Source of the DNA: Butyricicoccus_A sp963601915
Lineage (GTDB): Bacteria; Bacillota; Clostridia; Oscillospirales; Butyricicoccaceae
DNA: 64,000 nucleotides
Assembly (NCBI GenBank): GCA_963601915.1
Contig: CAVCGL010000002.1
Coordinates: 177,546-241,545, forward strand
Reading direction: 5' to 3'
Positions 1 through 8,538 of this stretch are shown in pieces. How positions within the stretch are numbered: position 1 is the stretch's first letter; each line of letters begins with the position of its first letter. A model generated the notes under the pieces. That model worked only from the letters and a program-made list of their open reading frames with translations. It searched no databases and had not been told where the DNA came from. The translations under genes and the position numbers were made by a program.

Positions 1-54
1 CCAAAGAGATTTTACAAACATTTCGTCCTCTCGAAGAAAGGAGAGATTGATTTT

Positions 55-456
55 ATGCAGCAAACAGCGACAGTGACGAAGCTGTTGTCCGGCAATCAAG
101 CAGAGCTTACCGTACATCGGCAGACTGCTTGCGGACATGATTGTTCTAAATGCGGAGGCTGCGGAGAACTGGTAACGAAACCGATTACCGTCATTGCAGA
201 TAACTCCATCGGTGCGGACATCGGAGACACAGTTGTGATTACAGGCAGCTCGAAACAGGTGCTCGGCTTGGCAGCAGTGGTATATATCATTCCGATTGTC
301 TTGTTTTTTGTTCTGTATGCGATTGCAGCAGTCGCCGCACTTCCGATTCCGGAGCTGTGGGGCGGCGTGGGCTTTTTCCTCGGAATCGCCGGTGCGCTTT
401 TGATGAACAAGTATCAGAAGAACAAAAAGCCGATTTACACTATTTCTAAACTGTAA
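55..456 (+). CDS. RseC/MucC-like SoxR-reducing system membrane protein
   Basis: A 133-residue protein of the RseC/MucC (SoxR-reducing system) family. The N-terminal part carries four closely spaced cysteines (about residues 26, 30, 33 and 36, in ACGHDCSKCGGCGE), followed by a beta-rich stretch and two hydrophobic membrane segments (about 68-92 and 102-118) with a basic tail. In Clostridia such proteins often sit near Rnf or redox genes and are thought to act at the membrane in electron transfer. The exact role here is unknown. The start is supported by AGGAGAGA upstream of the ATG. The gene upstream lies outside the window, so operon membership is open. Confidence 0.8.
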   Translation: MQQTATVTKLLSGNQAELTVHRQTACGHDCSKCGGCGELVTKPITVIADNSIGADIGDTVVITGSSKQVLGLAAVVYIIPIVLFFVLYAIAAVAALPIPELWGGVGFFLGIAGALLMNKYQKNKKPIYTISKL

Positions 457-461
457 ATTTT

Positions 462-487
462 CAAGGCTGGCGCGTGCGTCAGCCTTG
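462..487 (+). terminator. Weak hairpin after the RseC-like gene
   Basis: An 8-bp stem (CAAGGCTG at 462-469 with CAGCCTTG at 480-487) around a 10-base loop follows the stop codon. There is no T-run after it, so it is at best a weak terminator. It overlaps the -35 box of the next promoter. Confidence 0.3.
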
Positions 488-513
488 TATTCTGGGCGAA
501 GATACAGTAAAAT
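485..513 (+). promoter_or_regulatory. Promoter for the DUF5685-like/dnaJ-like unit
   Basis: TTGTAT (485-490), a 17-base spacer and TAAAAT (508-513). The expected start of transcription is near 520, only about 17 bases before the ATG at 537. Confidence 0.5.
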
Positions 514-538
514 GGTATTTGAGGTGAAGAAATACCAT
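512..538. promoter_or_regulatory. Perfect inverted repeat over promoter and start codon
   Basis: ATGGTATTT (512-520) is the exact inverted complement of AAATACCAT (530-538). The nine bases between them hold the ribosome-binding site GAGGTG. The repeat spans the end of the -10 box, the likely transcription start and the first two bases of the start codon. It could be an operator, or an RNA hairpin that hides the start codon in a transcript begun upstream. Confidence 0.45.
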
Positions 539-1421
539 GTTCGGATTTGTTCGACCGCTGCGCGGAGAACTTAAGGTGCGGGAGTGGGAGCGCTTTCAGA
601 GCGTTTACTGCGGACTGTGCCACACCATTCGCCGCCGGTACGGCTTTGCGCAAACGCTGATGCTCAGCTATGACTGCACCTATCTCGCACTGGTGCTGGA
701 TGCGTTGGAACCATGCGGCGGCGAACAGAGCAAGTGCCGGTGTATCATGCACCCGTTTCGCCGCAGAAGCTGCGCCAAGCAGAGTGACGGCATGATTCGG
801 GCGGCAGCTGTCAGTGTGATTTTGTGCTGGCATAAGCTGGCGGATACCATTGCCGATGAGCGCGGCATCAAGAAACTTGCTGCGCGGCTGTTTCGGCTTT
901 TTCTTCGTCGGGGATACCGAAAGGCGGCGGCAGAGCTGCCCGTTTTTGATCGAGAGACGCGGGGATGTTTGGAAAACCTGAACGCACTGGAACGACAGAA
1001 AACGCCGTCACTTGACCGCCCTGCCGATGCTTTCGCGTCGATTTTGCGGGCAGCGGTTGCGGATTGGCAGACAGATAGTCGTATTTTACAAGAGATGTTT
1101 TACCACGTGGGCAGGTGGATTTATCTTGTCGATGCCTGCGATGACATACAAGAAGATTTTGCGTCCGGCAGCTACAATCCGGTGCTGCTGCGCTGGGAGA
1201 TGACACAGCCGACTTTGCTGCCACTGGTGAAGGACGCGATGCAGCACACGCTGCTGCAGTCGCTCGCAGCGGCATATCACGCATATATTTTATTGCATCC
1301 ATTACGCGATGCGGGGATTATAGAGAATATTTTGTGCCAAGGACTGCCTGAGGTAACACGGCTGGTCTTGGATGGCACATTTTCAAATCATGGAGGAAAG
1401 AACAGGCATGGATCCTTATAA
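537..1421 (+). CDS. DUF5685-like protein
   Basis: A 294-residue protein resembling the DUF5685 family of Clostridia. The N-terminus MFGFVRPLRGELK and the following CGLCHTIRRRYG segment fit that family. Several cysteines cluster in the first 90 residues (YCGLCH and later CRCIMHPF), which suggests a metal- or redox-related site. The rest is helical, and no catalytic motif is recognised. GAGGTG stands 10 bases before the ATG. The 3' end overlaps the next gene, a DnaJ-domain protein, by 14 bases, so the two are probably translationally coupled and may work together. Function unknown. Confidence 0.75.
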   Translation: MFGFVRPLRGELKVREWERFQSVYCGLCHTIRRRYGFAQTLMLSYDCTYLALVLDALEPCGGEQSKCRCIMHPFRRRSCAKQSDGMIRAAAVSVILCWHKLADTIADERGIKKLAARLFRLFLRRGYRKAAAELPVFDRETRGCLENLNALERQKTPSLDRPADAFASILRAAVADWQTDSRILQEMFYHVGRWIYLVDACDDIQEDFASGSYNPVLLRWEMTQPTLLPLVKDAMQHTLLQSLAAAYHAYILLHPLRDAGIIENILCQGLPEVTRLVLDGTFSNHGGKNRHGSL

Positions 1422-2052
1422 GGTACTCGGCGTTTCGCCGTCTGCGTCAGAAGATGAGATTAAACGCGCCTATCGAGACTTGGCGCGGAAATATCATCCG
1501 GACAATTATATCAACAATCCGTTGGCGGATTTGGCAAAAGAAAAGATGCAGGAAATCAATGACGCCTACGACACGGTGATGAAACAGCGGCAGAATGGCG
1601 GCGGCAGCTCGTATACCCGCAGCGCAGGCTCTGCCGGCAGCGGCTATACCAACGGGTACAACAATGCCGGTGGCTATAACGGCTATTCCTCCAGCTACAC
1701 TGGTTCCAATGCCGGTGTGTACGTGCAGGTACGCAACGCGATTAACGTGGGAAATATCGGTATGGCAGAGGAACTGCTGTCACGTATCTCCAATCGAGAC
1801 GCCGAATGGCATTTTCTGCGGTCGAATATCTGCTATCGCAAGGGATGGTTTGACGAGGCGGTGCAGGAGATCAATCAGGCGTGCGCGATGGCACCGAACA
1901 ATATGGAGTATCGTCGGATGCAAAACGTCCTGAGCAACAGCTCTGCATATGGCGGCTATCGCCCGATGCAGCAAAATGACGCAGCGGACTGCTGTATGCA
2001 GCTGGCGTGTCTGAACTGCCTGTGTAGCTGCTGTGGAGGCGGCAGCTGTTAA
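1408..2052 (+). CDS. DnaJ-domain protein with Cys-rich tail
   Basis: A 214-residue protein. Residues 1-65 form a J domain (MDPYKVLGVSPSASEDEIK, with the Hsp70-contact tripeptide seen as YHPD in ARKYHPDNY). Then come a Gly/Ser/Tyr/Asn-rich linker (about 70-110), a TPR-like helical part (about 112-180) and a strikingly Cys-rich tail (CCMQLACLNCLCSCCGGGSC). It lacks the classical DnaJ zinc-finger domain, so it is a class III J-protein that would recruit DnaK to a specific client. The ATG at 1408 is preferred because GGAGGAAAG precedes it; upstream in-frame codons lie inside the previous gene. The tail could bind metal or form disulfides. Confidence 0.85.
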   Translation: MDPYKVLGVSPSASEDEIKRAYRDLARKYHPDNYINNPLADLAKEKMQEINDAYDTVMKQRQNGGGSSYTRSAGSAGSGYTNGYNNAGGYNGYSSSYTGSNAGVYVQVRNAINVGNIGMAEELLSRISNRDAEWHFLRSNICYRKGWFDEAVQEINQACAMAPNNMEYRRMQNVLSNSSAYGGYRPMQQNDAADCCMQLACLNCLCSCCGGGSC

Positions 2053-2072
2053 AGAAAACGAGGCGAGAAACC

Positions 2073-2576
2073 ATGGAAAAACACAACAATACATTGACAT
2101 TCTGCGCGATGATGGTTGCGCTCAGTGTGGTCGTGATGCTGCTCGGCTCGCTGCTGCCAGGGATGCGCTTAACTGTAGCGGCACTGGCGGGCGTGATTGC
2201 GGTGCTCGCTGTGATACGCGGCAACTTGGGCTATGGCGTCCTCACAGTCCTTGCCACAGCGATACTGTCATTTCTGCTGCTTCCATCCAAAGAAGTCGCG
2301 TTGATTTATGCGGCATTTTTTGGCCCGTACACCATTGTCAAGAATCTCATTGAGCGCATACACCGTCAGCCTGTCGAATGGATTCTCAAGCTGTTGTTTT
2401 GCGGTGTGATGACGATTTTACTGCTTGTTGTGTCCAGCTCGCTGTTGAATCTTGTGCCGACTGTGCTGGCCAAGCACACTTGGGTGCTGCTGCCGATCAT
2501 CTTGGTCGTTTTTGTTTTATATGATATTGCATTTTCCAAAATCATTGCGTATTTATTTGAACGCATACGCTGGTAA
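2073..2576 (+). CDS. Small multi-pass membrane protein, function unknown
   Basis: A 167-residue protein that is almost wholly hydrophobic, with about five membrane segments (roughly 8-30, 32-52, 56-90, 103-130 and 135-157) and short basic loops (RIHRQ, FERIRW). The layout recalls ECF-transporter substrate-binding (S) components, but no diagnostic motif was recognised and no T or A component lies nearby. The gene follows the DnaJ-like gene by 20 bases and is probably co-transcribed with it. GAGGCGA precedes the ATG. Confidence 0.6.
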   Translation: MEKHNNTLTFCAMMVALSVVVMLLGSLLPGMRLTVAALAGVIAVLAVIRGNLGYGVLTVLATAILSFLLLPSKEVALIYAAFFGPYTIVKNLIERIHRQPVEWILKLLFCGVMTILLLVVSSSLLNLVPTVLAKHTWVLLPIILVVFVLYDIAFSKIIAYLFERIRW

Positions 2577-2633
2577 AACTATACAAAAATCAAAAATCAT
2601 TCAAAAAATATTTGGATAATTATTATGAAAATG

Positions 2634-2665
2634 GCCCGTTTTGCTTGAACAAAAGCAAGGCGGGC
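2634..2665 (+). other. GC-rich hairpin upstream of yicC
   Basis: A 13-bp stem with two G-U pairs (2634-2646 with 2653-2665) around a 6-base loop. No T-run follows, so it is not a standard terminator. It overlaps the candidate promoter for yicC. Confidence 0.5.
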
Positions 2666-2674
2666 TGTTACAAT
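2645..2674 (+). promoter_or_regulatory. Candidate promoter for yicC and the downstream operon
   Basis: TTGAAC (2645-2650), an 18-base spacer and TACAAT (2669-2674). A second possible -10 (TATACT) overlaps at 2674-2679. The assignment is tentative because the -35 lies inside a hairpin. Confidence 0.35.
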
Positions 2675-2749
2675 ATACTAGAGAACCCTTTTCGAGCGTA
2701 TAGCGAACAGAAAAAGGGACGCAAAAATCATCAAATAGGAGGAATTTCC

Positions 2750-3625
2750 TTGAAAAGCATGACTGGATACGGACGAGCTCGACAGATGCTGCATGATCGC
2801 GACATCACCGTTGAGCTTCGTTCTGTCAACCACCGCTATCTGGATGTCAATGTAAAGGCCCCACGCATGTACGGCTTTTTGGAAGAAGCGGTCAAGACTG
2901 CTGTCGGCAAGATGATTGCCCGCGGCAAAGTGGATGTGTATGTCACGATTGATGCCAGTGCATCCGACGATGTGAAAATTTCGCTCAATCACAAGCTGCT
3001 GGAGAATTATCTGGAGCTGCTGCATGAGATGCGCGACACGTATCAGATGCAGGATGACATCAGTGTTATGGCGGCATCTCGCCTGCCGGACGTTTTTTCT
3101 ACAGAAAAGCAGGAGGCAGATGCGGATGAGCTGACAGCGGATGTCTTGCAGGTACTCGAAGCCGCAGGCGCAGATTTCTGCGAAATGCGTGCGCGTGAAG
3201 GCGAAAAGATGAAGGAAGATGTTCTGTCCCGCGAGCAGACCATTCTCGGCTATGTCGCTGAGATTGAAAAGCGTTCGCCGCAGGCAGTCGAGGAATATCG
3301 CGCGAAGCTGACCGCTCGCATGAATGAAATTCTGGCAGACACGACGATTGATCCGCAGCGTATTTTGGCAGAGGCTGCTATTTATGCTGACCGCACCGCG
3401 GTAGACGAAGAATCCGTGCGCTTGCGCAGCCACATGCATCAGCTGGAAATTATGGCAGCGGAAGAAAAGCCGGTGGGACGCAAGCTGGATTTCTTGGTAC
3501 AGGAGATGAATCGCGAAGCCAACACGATTGGTTCCAAGGCGAATGACATGGAAATGGCAAAGATTGTCGTGGACATCAAGGCTGAAATTGAAAAGATCCG
3601 CGAGCAGATCCAGAACATTGAGTAA
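2750..3625 (+). CDS. yicC: YicC-family endoribonuclease-like protein
   Basis: A 291-residue member of the YicC/YloC family, whose characterised members are endoribonucleases that act on RNA in the cytoplasm. The family-typical N-terminus KSMTGYGRA is followed by VELRSVNHRYLD, and the C-terminal DUF1732 part includes EKPVGRKLDFLVQEMNRE. I place the start at a TTG (2750) because AGGAGG lies seven bases upstream and this gives the normal family length; the reading frame stays open back to 2612 but without family similarity. It heads the conserved run yicC-remA-gmk-rpoZ-coaBC-priA. Confidence 0.9.
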   Translation: MKSMTGYGRARQMLHDRDITVELRSVNHRYLDVNVKAPRMYGFLEEAVKTAVGKMIARGKVDVYVTIDASASDDVKISLNHKLLENYLELLHEMRDTYQMQDDISVMAASRLPDVFSTEKQEADADELTADVLQVLEAAGADFCEMRAREGEKMKEDVLSREQTILGYVAEIEKRSPQAVEEYRAKLTARMNEILADTTIDPQRILAEAAIYADRTAVDEESVRLRSHMHQLEIMAAEEKPVGRKLDFLVQEMNREANTIGSKANDMEMAKIVVDIKAEIEKIREQIQNIE

Positions 3626-3637
3626 CGGAGGCTTTCC

Positions 3638-3901
3638 ATGAAGCTCATCAACATTGGATTTGGCAATATGATTTCTGCGGATCGCCTCATTGCGATTGTC
3701 TCGCCGGATTCTGCGCCGATCAAGCGCACGGTACAGGAAGCGCGTGACCGCAATATGCTGATCGACGCGACCTATGGCAGACGAACCCGCGCAGTCATTA
3801 TTATGGACAGCGATCATGTTGTGCTGTCTGCGATTCTTCCGGAGACGATTTCGGGCAGAATGGACAGCCGCAGCACAGAGGAGGAGAAAAACGATGTCTG
3901 A
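3638..3901 (+). CDS. remA: RemA-like DUF370 DNA-binding regulator
   Basis: An 87-residue protein of the DUF370/RemA family. The conserved core KLINIGFGNMISADRLIAI and the arginine-rich segment DATYGRRTRAVIIMD match RemA, an octameric DNA-binding regulator that controls biofilm matrix and osmoprotection genes in B. subtilis. The target genes here are not known. It lies 12 bases after yicC and overlaps gmk by 8 bases, the usual order in Firmicutes. GGAGG precedes the ATG. Confidence 0.9.
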   Translation: MKLINIGFGNMISADRLIAIVSPDSAPIKRTVQEARDRNMLIDATYGRRTRAVIIMDSDHVVLSAILPETISGRMDSRSTEEEKNDV

Positions 3902-4478
3902 AAAAGGAATTCTGTTTGTGCTCACAGGACCGTCTGGTGTCGGCAAGGGCACTGTCCTCAAGCAAGTACGCGAGCACAAGCCGTTGTTTTATTCGATTTC
4001 TGCGACCACCCGTGAGCCGCGTGAGGGCGAACAGGATGGCGTACACTATCATTTTATGACCCGCGAGAAGTTCCAGCAGCTCGTCGAAGAAGGCGGATTT
4101 TTGGAACATGCGGAGTTTAGCGAGAATTGCTACGGCACACCGGCAGCGCCGGTAGATGCAGAATTGCAGGCAGGAAGAGATGTCCTGCTGGAAATTGAAG
4201 TACAGGGTGCCATGCAGGTCAAGCAGGCACGCCCGGAGGCTGTTCGCATTTTCCTCGCTCCGCCGAGCTTTGAGGAACTGGAGCGAAGACTGGTAGGCCG
4301 CGGCACAGAGGAACCGGAAGTGGTTCAGCGTCGTCTAAACGCTGCGAAGCACGAGCTGACGCTAGCGCCGGAATTTGATTATATTGTCGTAAACAACACG
4401 GTGGAACAGGCCGTCAGCGATGTGCTGGCAATTATGCAGGCAGAGGCATGCCGTTCGTCCCGTGTAACACTGAAATAA
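3894..4478 (+). CDS. gmk: Guanylate kinase
   Basis: A 194-residue cytosolic kinase that phosphorylates GMP to GDP with ATP. The P-loop GPSGVGKGT is near the N-terminus, followed by the GMP-binding segment SATTREPREGE and the lid region. Length is normal for the family. The start at 3894 (MSEKG) is preserved by AGGAGGAG just upstream; the open frame further upstream lies inside remA. It overlaps the remA stop by 8 bases, so coupling is likely. Confidence 0.96.
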   Translation: MSEKGILFVLTGPSGVGKGTVLKQVREHKPLFYSISATTREPREGEQDGVHYHFMTREKFQQLVEEGGFLEHAEFSENCYGTPAAPVDAELQAGRDVLLEIEVQGAMQVKQARPEAVRIFLAPPSFEELERRLVGRGTEEPEVVQRRLNAAKHELTLAPEFDYIVVNNTVEQAVSDVLAIMQAEACRSSRVTLK

Positions 4479-4512
4479 TAAAAATAAGCGTTTATTAAAG
4501 GAGTATATCGTT

Positions 4513-4860
4513 ATGTTAAAGCCATCTATGCAGGATTTGATGAAGAAAGTCAACAACCGCTATCTGCTGGTCAACCTGTCCGCACAGCGCGCTCGTGATC
4601 TGTGTGCAGAAGAAGAAGTAACCGGAAAGGAACTGCCGGACAAGCCGGTAAAGCTCGCATTGGACGAAATCAGCGACGGCGAGATTGAATATCGTGAGGG
4701 ACCGAAGCCGGAGCCGGAAAAGCTGTCGGAGGATCTGGTTGCTGCTGCCAACAAAGAAGAGGAAGTAGATCTGTTTGCAGATGATAGAGACGAACAGCCG
4801 GTAGAACTGGCAGACGACACGGATACTGAAGAAGGAACCAGCGATGAACTTTTCCGGTAA
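4513..4860 (+). CDS. rpoZ: RNA polymerase omega subunit
   Basis: A 115-residue omega subunit, which helps assemble and stabilise the beta' subunit of RNA polymerase. The N-terminal MLKPSMQDLMKKVNNRYLL and the following SAQRARDL helix fit the RpoZ core (about residues 1-65). The C-terminal half is a long acidic, low-complexity tail, longer than in E. coli but common in Clostridia. AAAGGAG precedes the ATG. The end overlaps coaBC by 17 bases. Confidence 0.9.
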   Translation: MLKPSMQDLMKKVNNRYLLVNLSAQRARDLCAEEEVTGKELPDKPVKLALDEISDGEIEYREGPKPEPEKLSEDLVAAANKEEEVDLFADDRDEQPVELADDTDTEEGTSDELFR

Positions 4861-6052
4861 AACTGTCGTTCTCGGCGTAACCGGTGGCATTGCGGCGTAT
4901 AAAGCCTGCGATTTGGTCAGCCGTCTGCACAAGAAGGGCATCAATATTCGGATTATTATGACCGAACACGCTTGTGAATTTGTTCAGCCGTTGACATTGG
5001 AAGTATTGTCTGGCAACCGCGTGGTGACGGATATGTTTAACCGCGATTTTCCGTGGGAAGTCGAACATATTTCCCTCGCCAAAGCGGCGGATGTCTTTGC
5101 TGTTGTTCCGGCGACTGCCAATATTTTAGGCAAATATGCCCATGGCATTGCGGATGATATGCTGTCCACGACGCTGCTGGCGACCCGCGCACCTGTGCTG
5201 TTTGCTCCGGCGATGAATACAAATATGTATGAGCATCCGGCTGTGCAGGAGAATATTGCCACACTCAAACAGCGCGGCTGTCTGTTTGTCGAACCGGCAT
5301 CCGGCCATCTGGCGTGCGGAGATACCGGAAAAGGCAAGTTGGCGGACGTAGAGACTATTGAACAGGCAATTCTCGATGCACTGACGGAAAAGGACATGGA
5401 GGGAATGCATGTTACGGTGACAGCGGGTCCGACGCGCGAAGCCATGGATCCGGTTCGCTTTTTGTCCAACCATTCCACGGGAAAGATGGGCTATGCGATT
5501 GCTCGCAGCGCGAAAATGCGCGGCGCACAGGTTACACTGATTACCGGCCCTGTTTCCCTTGCACCGCTGGACGGCGTGCACATGGTACCGATTACCTCGG
5601 CTTGCGAGATGCGTGAGGCAGTAATGAAAGCCCTGCCGCAGTCTGATTTGGTCATTAAGGCGGCAGCTGTCGGAGATTATCGTCCGGCGCAGTTCCAAGA
5701 TGACAAGATCAAAAAGCATGACGAGGACATGTCGATTTCTCTCGTCCGCAATCCGGACATTTTGGCAGAAATCGGTGAAAACAGACGAGATGACCAGGTG
5801 ATTTGTGGTTTTTCGATGGAAACACGCGATTTACTGGAGAATTCTACCAAGAAACTCAAGAAGAAAAATTGCGATGTCATTGTCGCCAATAATTTGAAAG
5901 TAAAGGGTGCGGGCTTTGCCGGTGATACCAATGTGGTTACGCTGCTGTATCGAGACGGAACCGTGGAGCCGCTGGAGCTGATGGAAAAGGACAGCGTAGC
6001 GGACATTTTGCTCGAACGTCTCGTCGCCTTGCATCGGAAGAAACAGGCATGA
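4844..6052 (+). CDS. coaBC: Bifunctional phosphopantothenoylcysteine decarboxylase / phosphopantothenate-cysteine ligase
   Basis: A 402-residue fusion for two steps of coenzyme A synthesis. The N-terminal CoaC half (about 1-185) starts GKTVVLGVTGGIAAYKA, has the flavin-binding PAMNTNMYEHPA segment and a cysteine loop (SGHLACGDTGKGKL). The C-terminal CoaB half (about 188-395) starts VTVTAGPTREAMDPVRF and contains the KIKK lysines typical of nucleotide binding. It overlaps rpoZ by 17 bases and priA by 4 (ATGA), so it is part of one operon. Confidence 0.95.
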   Translation: MNFSGKTVVLGVTGGIAAYKACDLVSRLHKKGINIRIIMTEHACEFVQPLTLEVLSGNRVVTDMFNRDFPWEVEHISLAKAADVFAVVPATANILGKYAHGIADDMLSTTLLATRAPVLFAPAMNTNMYEHPAVQENIATLKQRGCLFVEPASGHLACGDTGKGKLADVETIEQAILDALTEKDMEGMHVTVTAGPTREAMDPVRFLSNHSTGKMGYAIARSAKMRGAQVTLITGPVSLAPLDGVHMVPITSACEMREAVMKALPQSDLVIKAAAVGDYRPAQFQDDKIKKHDEDMSISLVRNPDILAEIGENRRDDQVICGFSMETRDLLENSTKKLKKKNCDVIVANNLKVKGAGFAGDTNVVTLLYRDGTVEPLELMEKDSVADILLERLVALHRKKQA

Positions 6053-8508
6053 GATCCGACGTTTGCCGCGTAGCGATTTCCGATGCGACATATGCGTTTG
6101 ATAAGCTGTACGACTATGACATTCCACCAGCACTGATGGGAGCCGTTATGCCGGGTGTGCGTGTGCTTCTCCCGTTCGGGCGTGGCGACCGCACCCGTGA
6201 GGCGATTGTTGTGCGCATGGGGTGCGACCCGCAGGCGCAGTACGAGCGCAAAAGCATTTTAGACGTGTTGGATGCGCAGCCGGTGCTGGATGCACACGCG
6301 CTGTCTCTGGCGGCGCATCTGTGCTCTACGCTGTTTTGCACGTTTTATGACTGTGCACGCGCGATGCTTCCGGCGGGATTATGGTTTCGCAAAACCGAAC
6401 AATACGCGCTGACGCAAGCAACAACGGAAGGAAAACGCCAGCAATTGGCGCAGCAGTATCCGATATTGCAGCACTTTTCCAAGAGAAAACGTGTGATTGC
6501 AGTCAAAACGTTGACCGAGTTATGCGGCGGTACGCTGCCGGAACAACAGATCCATGCACTGCTGCAGACGCAGGTTTTGGAACAGACCAGCGCTTTTGAT
6601 CGGCGCATCAATGACAAAACCGTCACGATGTATCGGCTGGGAATACCGCGCGATGACGCAATGGCGATGGCAGAACGCGGACGCAGTCACGTTCGCATGG
6701 ACATTGTCAGTGTGCTGGCACAGGAAGGACGTATGAGCCGTCCGGATCTGAAATATATGACCGGTGCGAGTGACGGCGTTCTTCGGGCGATGGTCAAAAG
6801 CGGGGTATTAGATCGGTGGGAGGAGGAAACCTTTCGACTGCCGGAACAGCCGAGTCCATCGGAACGACAGGAGTTTGTCCTGAATTCGGCGCAGCAAACC
6901 GCATATGATCGCATGGAGCCAATGCTGCTGTCCGGTCATCCCGAAGCGGCGTTGCTGTTCGGTGTCACGGGAAGCGGCAAGACGCAGGTATACATGAAGC
7001 TGATCGACCGCGCCTTACAGGCGGGCAAAAGCGCGATTGTGCTCGTGCCGGAAATTGGATTGACACCGCAGCTCATTCGGAAATTTATGGCACAGTTTGG
7101 CAACTGCACCGCTGTGCTGCATTCGGCGCTGTCTGTCGGCGAACGATATGACAGCTGGAAACGCATTCGTGCCGGTGAGGCGCGGGTGATTGTCGGCACA
7201 CGGTCAGCGGTCTTTGCGCCCGCACAAAATTTAGGGCTTATCATTTTAGATGAAGAGCAGGATGACGCCTATAAATCGGAAACCAGTCCACGGTATCATG
7301 CGCGGGACGTAGCCAAATACCGCGCCATGCAAGAAAATGCCTTTGTCTTATTCGGCTCCGCGACACCGGCAATCGAGACGTTTTACGGCGCAGAGACGGG
7401 AAAATATCCTGTGTTATTTCTGCGTGAACGCTATTCTGGAGCGGCACTGCCGCGCGTTACCATTGCAGATATGCGCGGTTTGACCCGACAGGGATATATC
7501 AGCGCAATTGGGCCTGTCCTGCGACAGGAGATGGAGCAGTGCTTTGCCGAAGGGCATCAATGCATTTTGTTTTTAAACCGACGCGGCGCGGCTAAACAGG
7601 TTACCTGTACAGCGTGCGGTTGGACACCGGAATGCCCGTCGTGCAGCGTTTCCATGACCTATCATTCAGCCAATCACCGTTTGATGTGTCATTATTGCGG
7701 AAAGAGTATCCCTGTAAGACATACATGCCCCAATTGCGGCAGTACGCATCTCAAATGGGAAGGAATCGGCACGCAGAGACTGGAAACCGAGCTGCAAGAG
7801 CTGTTTCCGGAGCGCAAGATTCTTCGCATGGATGCAGATACGACGAGCACAAAGGGTGCCCATGCCAAGCTGTTGGAGGCGTTTGAAGAGGAGAAGGCAG
7901 ATATTCTGCTCGGCACACAAATGGTCACAAAAGGATTGGATTTTGACCGCGTGACGCTGGTTGGCATTGTAGATGCAGATCAATCCCTGTTTGCGCAGGA
8001 CTATCGCGCCAGAGAACGTACCTTTTCACTGCTCACGCAAGTTGTGGGACGTGCCGGACGCAGGCAGGCGCAGGGACATGCGGTCATTCAGACGTACCAT
8101 CCGGAAGATACCGTGATTTTGAACGCCGCACGGCAAGATTATGAACAGTTTTATGAGGAAGAGTTGGAGCATCGCCGATTGCTGCAATGTCCGCCGATTG
8201 CACAGCTTGTGGTTTTGACCGCTGTGGGAGAGAGCGAACGAGAGGTGCTGATGGCTCTATCTGCTGTCAAACAGCGCATAGAAAGCCTGATGGCGGGAGC
8301 ATTTTCCGATTTTTGTTATCCGGTATTGGGACCTGCGCCAGCGAATATTGTGCGCGTACAAAACCGATACCGCTATCATTTGACTATCCGCTGCCCAGAC
8401 AACAAGCGCAGGCGCGCCTTGATAGATGGCGTGCTGCGCGAGACAGGGGCTGACCGCCGGTTTCGTGGTGTCACTGTGTATGCAGATGTCAATCCTATGC
8501 AAATATAA
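6049..8508 (+). CDS. priA: Primosomal protein N' (replication restart helicase)
   Basis: An 819-residue superfamily 2 3'-to-5' DNA helicase that reloads the replisome at stalled forks. An N-terminal DNA-binding domain is followed by the helicase core: Walker A GVTGSGKTQVY, Walker B ILDEEQDDAY, then a zinc-binding insert with eight cysteines (CTACGW, CPSC, CHYC, CPNC) and the motif VI part VVGRAGRRQAQG. The second-box sequence is DEEQ rather than the DEEH of E. coli. Start ATG overlaps the coaBC stop (ATGA). Confidence 0.96.
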   Translation: MRSDVCRVAISDATYAFDKLYDYDIPPALMGAVMPGVRVLLPFGRGDRTREAIVVRMGCDPQAQYERKSILDVLDAQPVLDAHALSLAAHLCSTLFCTFYDCARAMLPAGLWFRKTEQYALTQATTEGKRQQLAQQYPILQHFSKRKRVIAVKTLTELCGGTLPEQQIHALLQTQVLEQTSAFDRRINDKTVTMYRLGIPRDDAMAMAERGRSHVRMDIVSVLAQEGRMSRPDLKYMTGASDGVLRAMVKSGVLDRWEEETFRLPEQPSPSERQEFVLNSAQQTAYDRMEPMLLSGHPEAALLFGVTGSGKTQVYMKLIDRALQAGKSAIVLVPEIGLTPQLIRKFMAQFGNCTAVLHSALSVGERYDSWKRIRAGEARVIVGTRSAVFAPAQNLGLIILDEEQDDAYKSETSPRYHARDVAKYRAMQENAFVLFGSATPAIETFYGAETGKYPVLFLRERYSGAALPRVTIADMRGLTRQGYISAIGPVLRQEMEQCFAEGHQCILFLNRRGAAKQVTCTACGWTPECPSCSVSMTYHSANHRLMCHYCGKSIPVRHTCPNCGSTHLKWEGIGTQRLETELQELFPERKILRMDADTTSTKGAHAKLLEAFEEEKADILLGTQMVTKGLDFDRVTLVGIVDADQSLFAQDYRARERTFSLLTQVVGRAGRRQAQGHAVIQTYHPEDTVILNAARQDYEQFYEEELEHRRLLQCPPIAQLVVLTAVGESEREVLMALSAVKQRIESLMAGAFSDFCYPVLGPAPANIVRVQNRYRYHLTIRCPDNKRRRALIDGVLRETGADRRFRGVTVYADVNPMQI

Positions 8509-8538
8509 AAGAACAATGAAAAGTAAGAGGAGTTTACT

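Noticed and set aside
2678..3979. Long minus-strand open frame (433 codons) opposite yicC-remA-gmk
   Set aside because: It mirrors three well-supported plus-strand genes, has no ribosome-binding site and its translation is rich in Cys, His and Arg as expected of a shadow frame.
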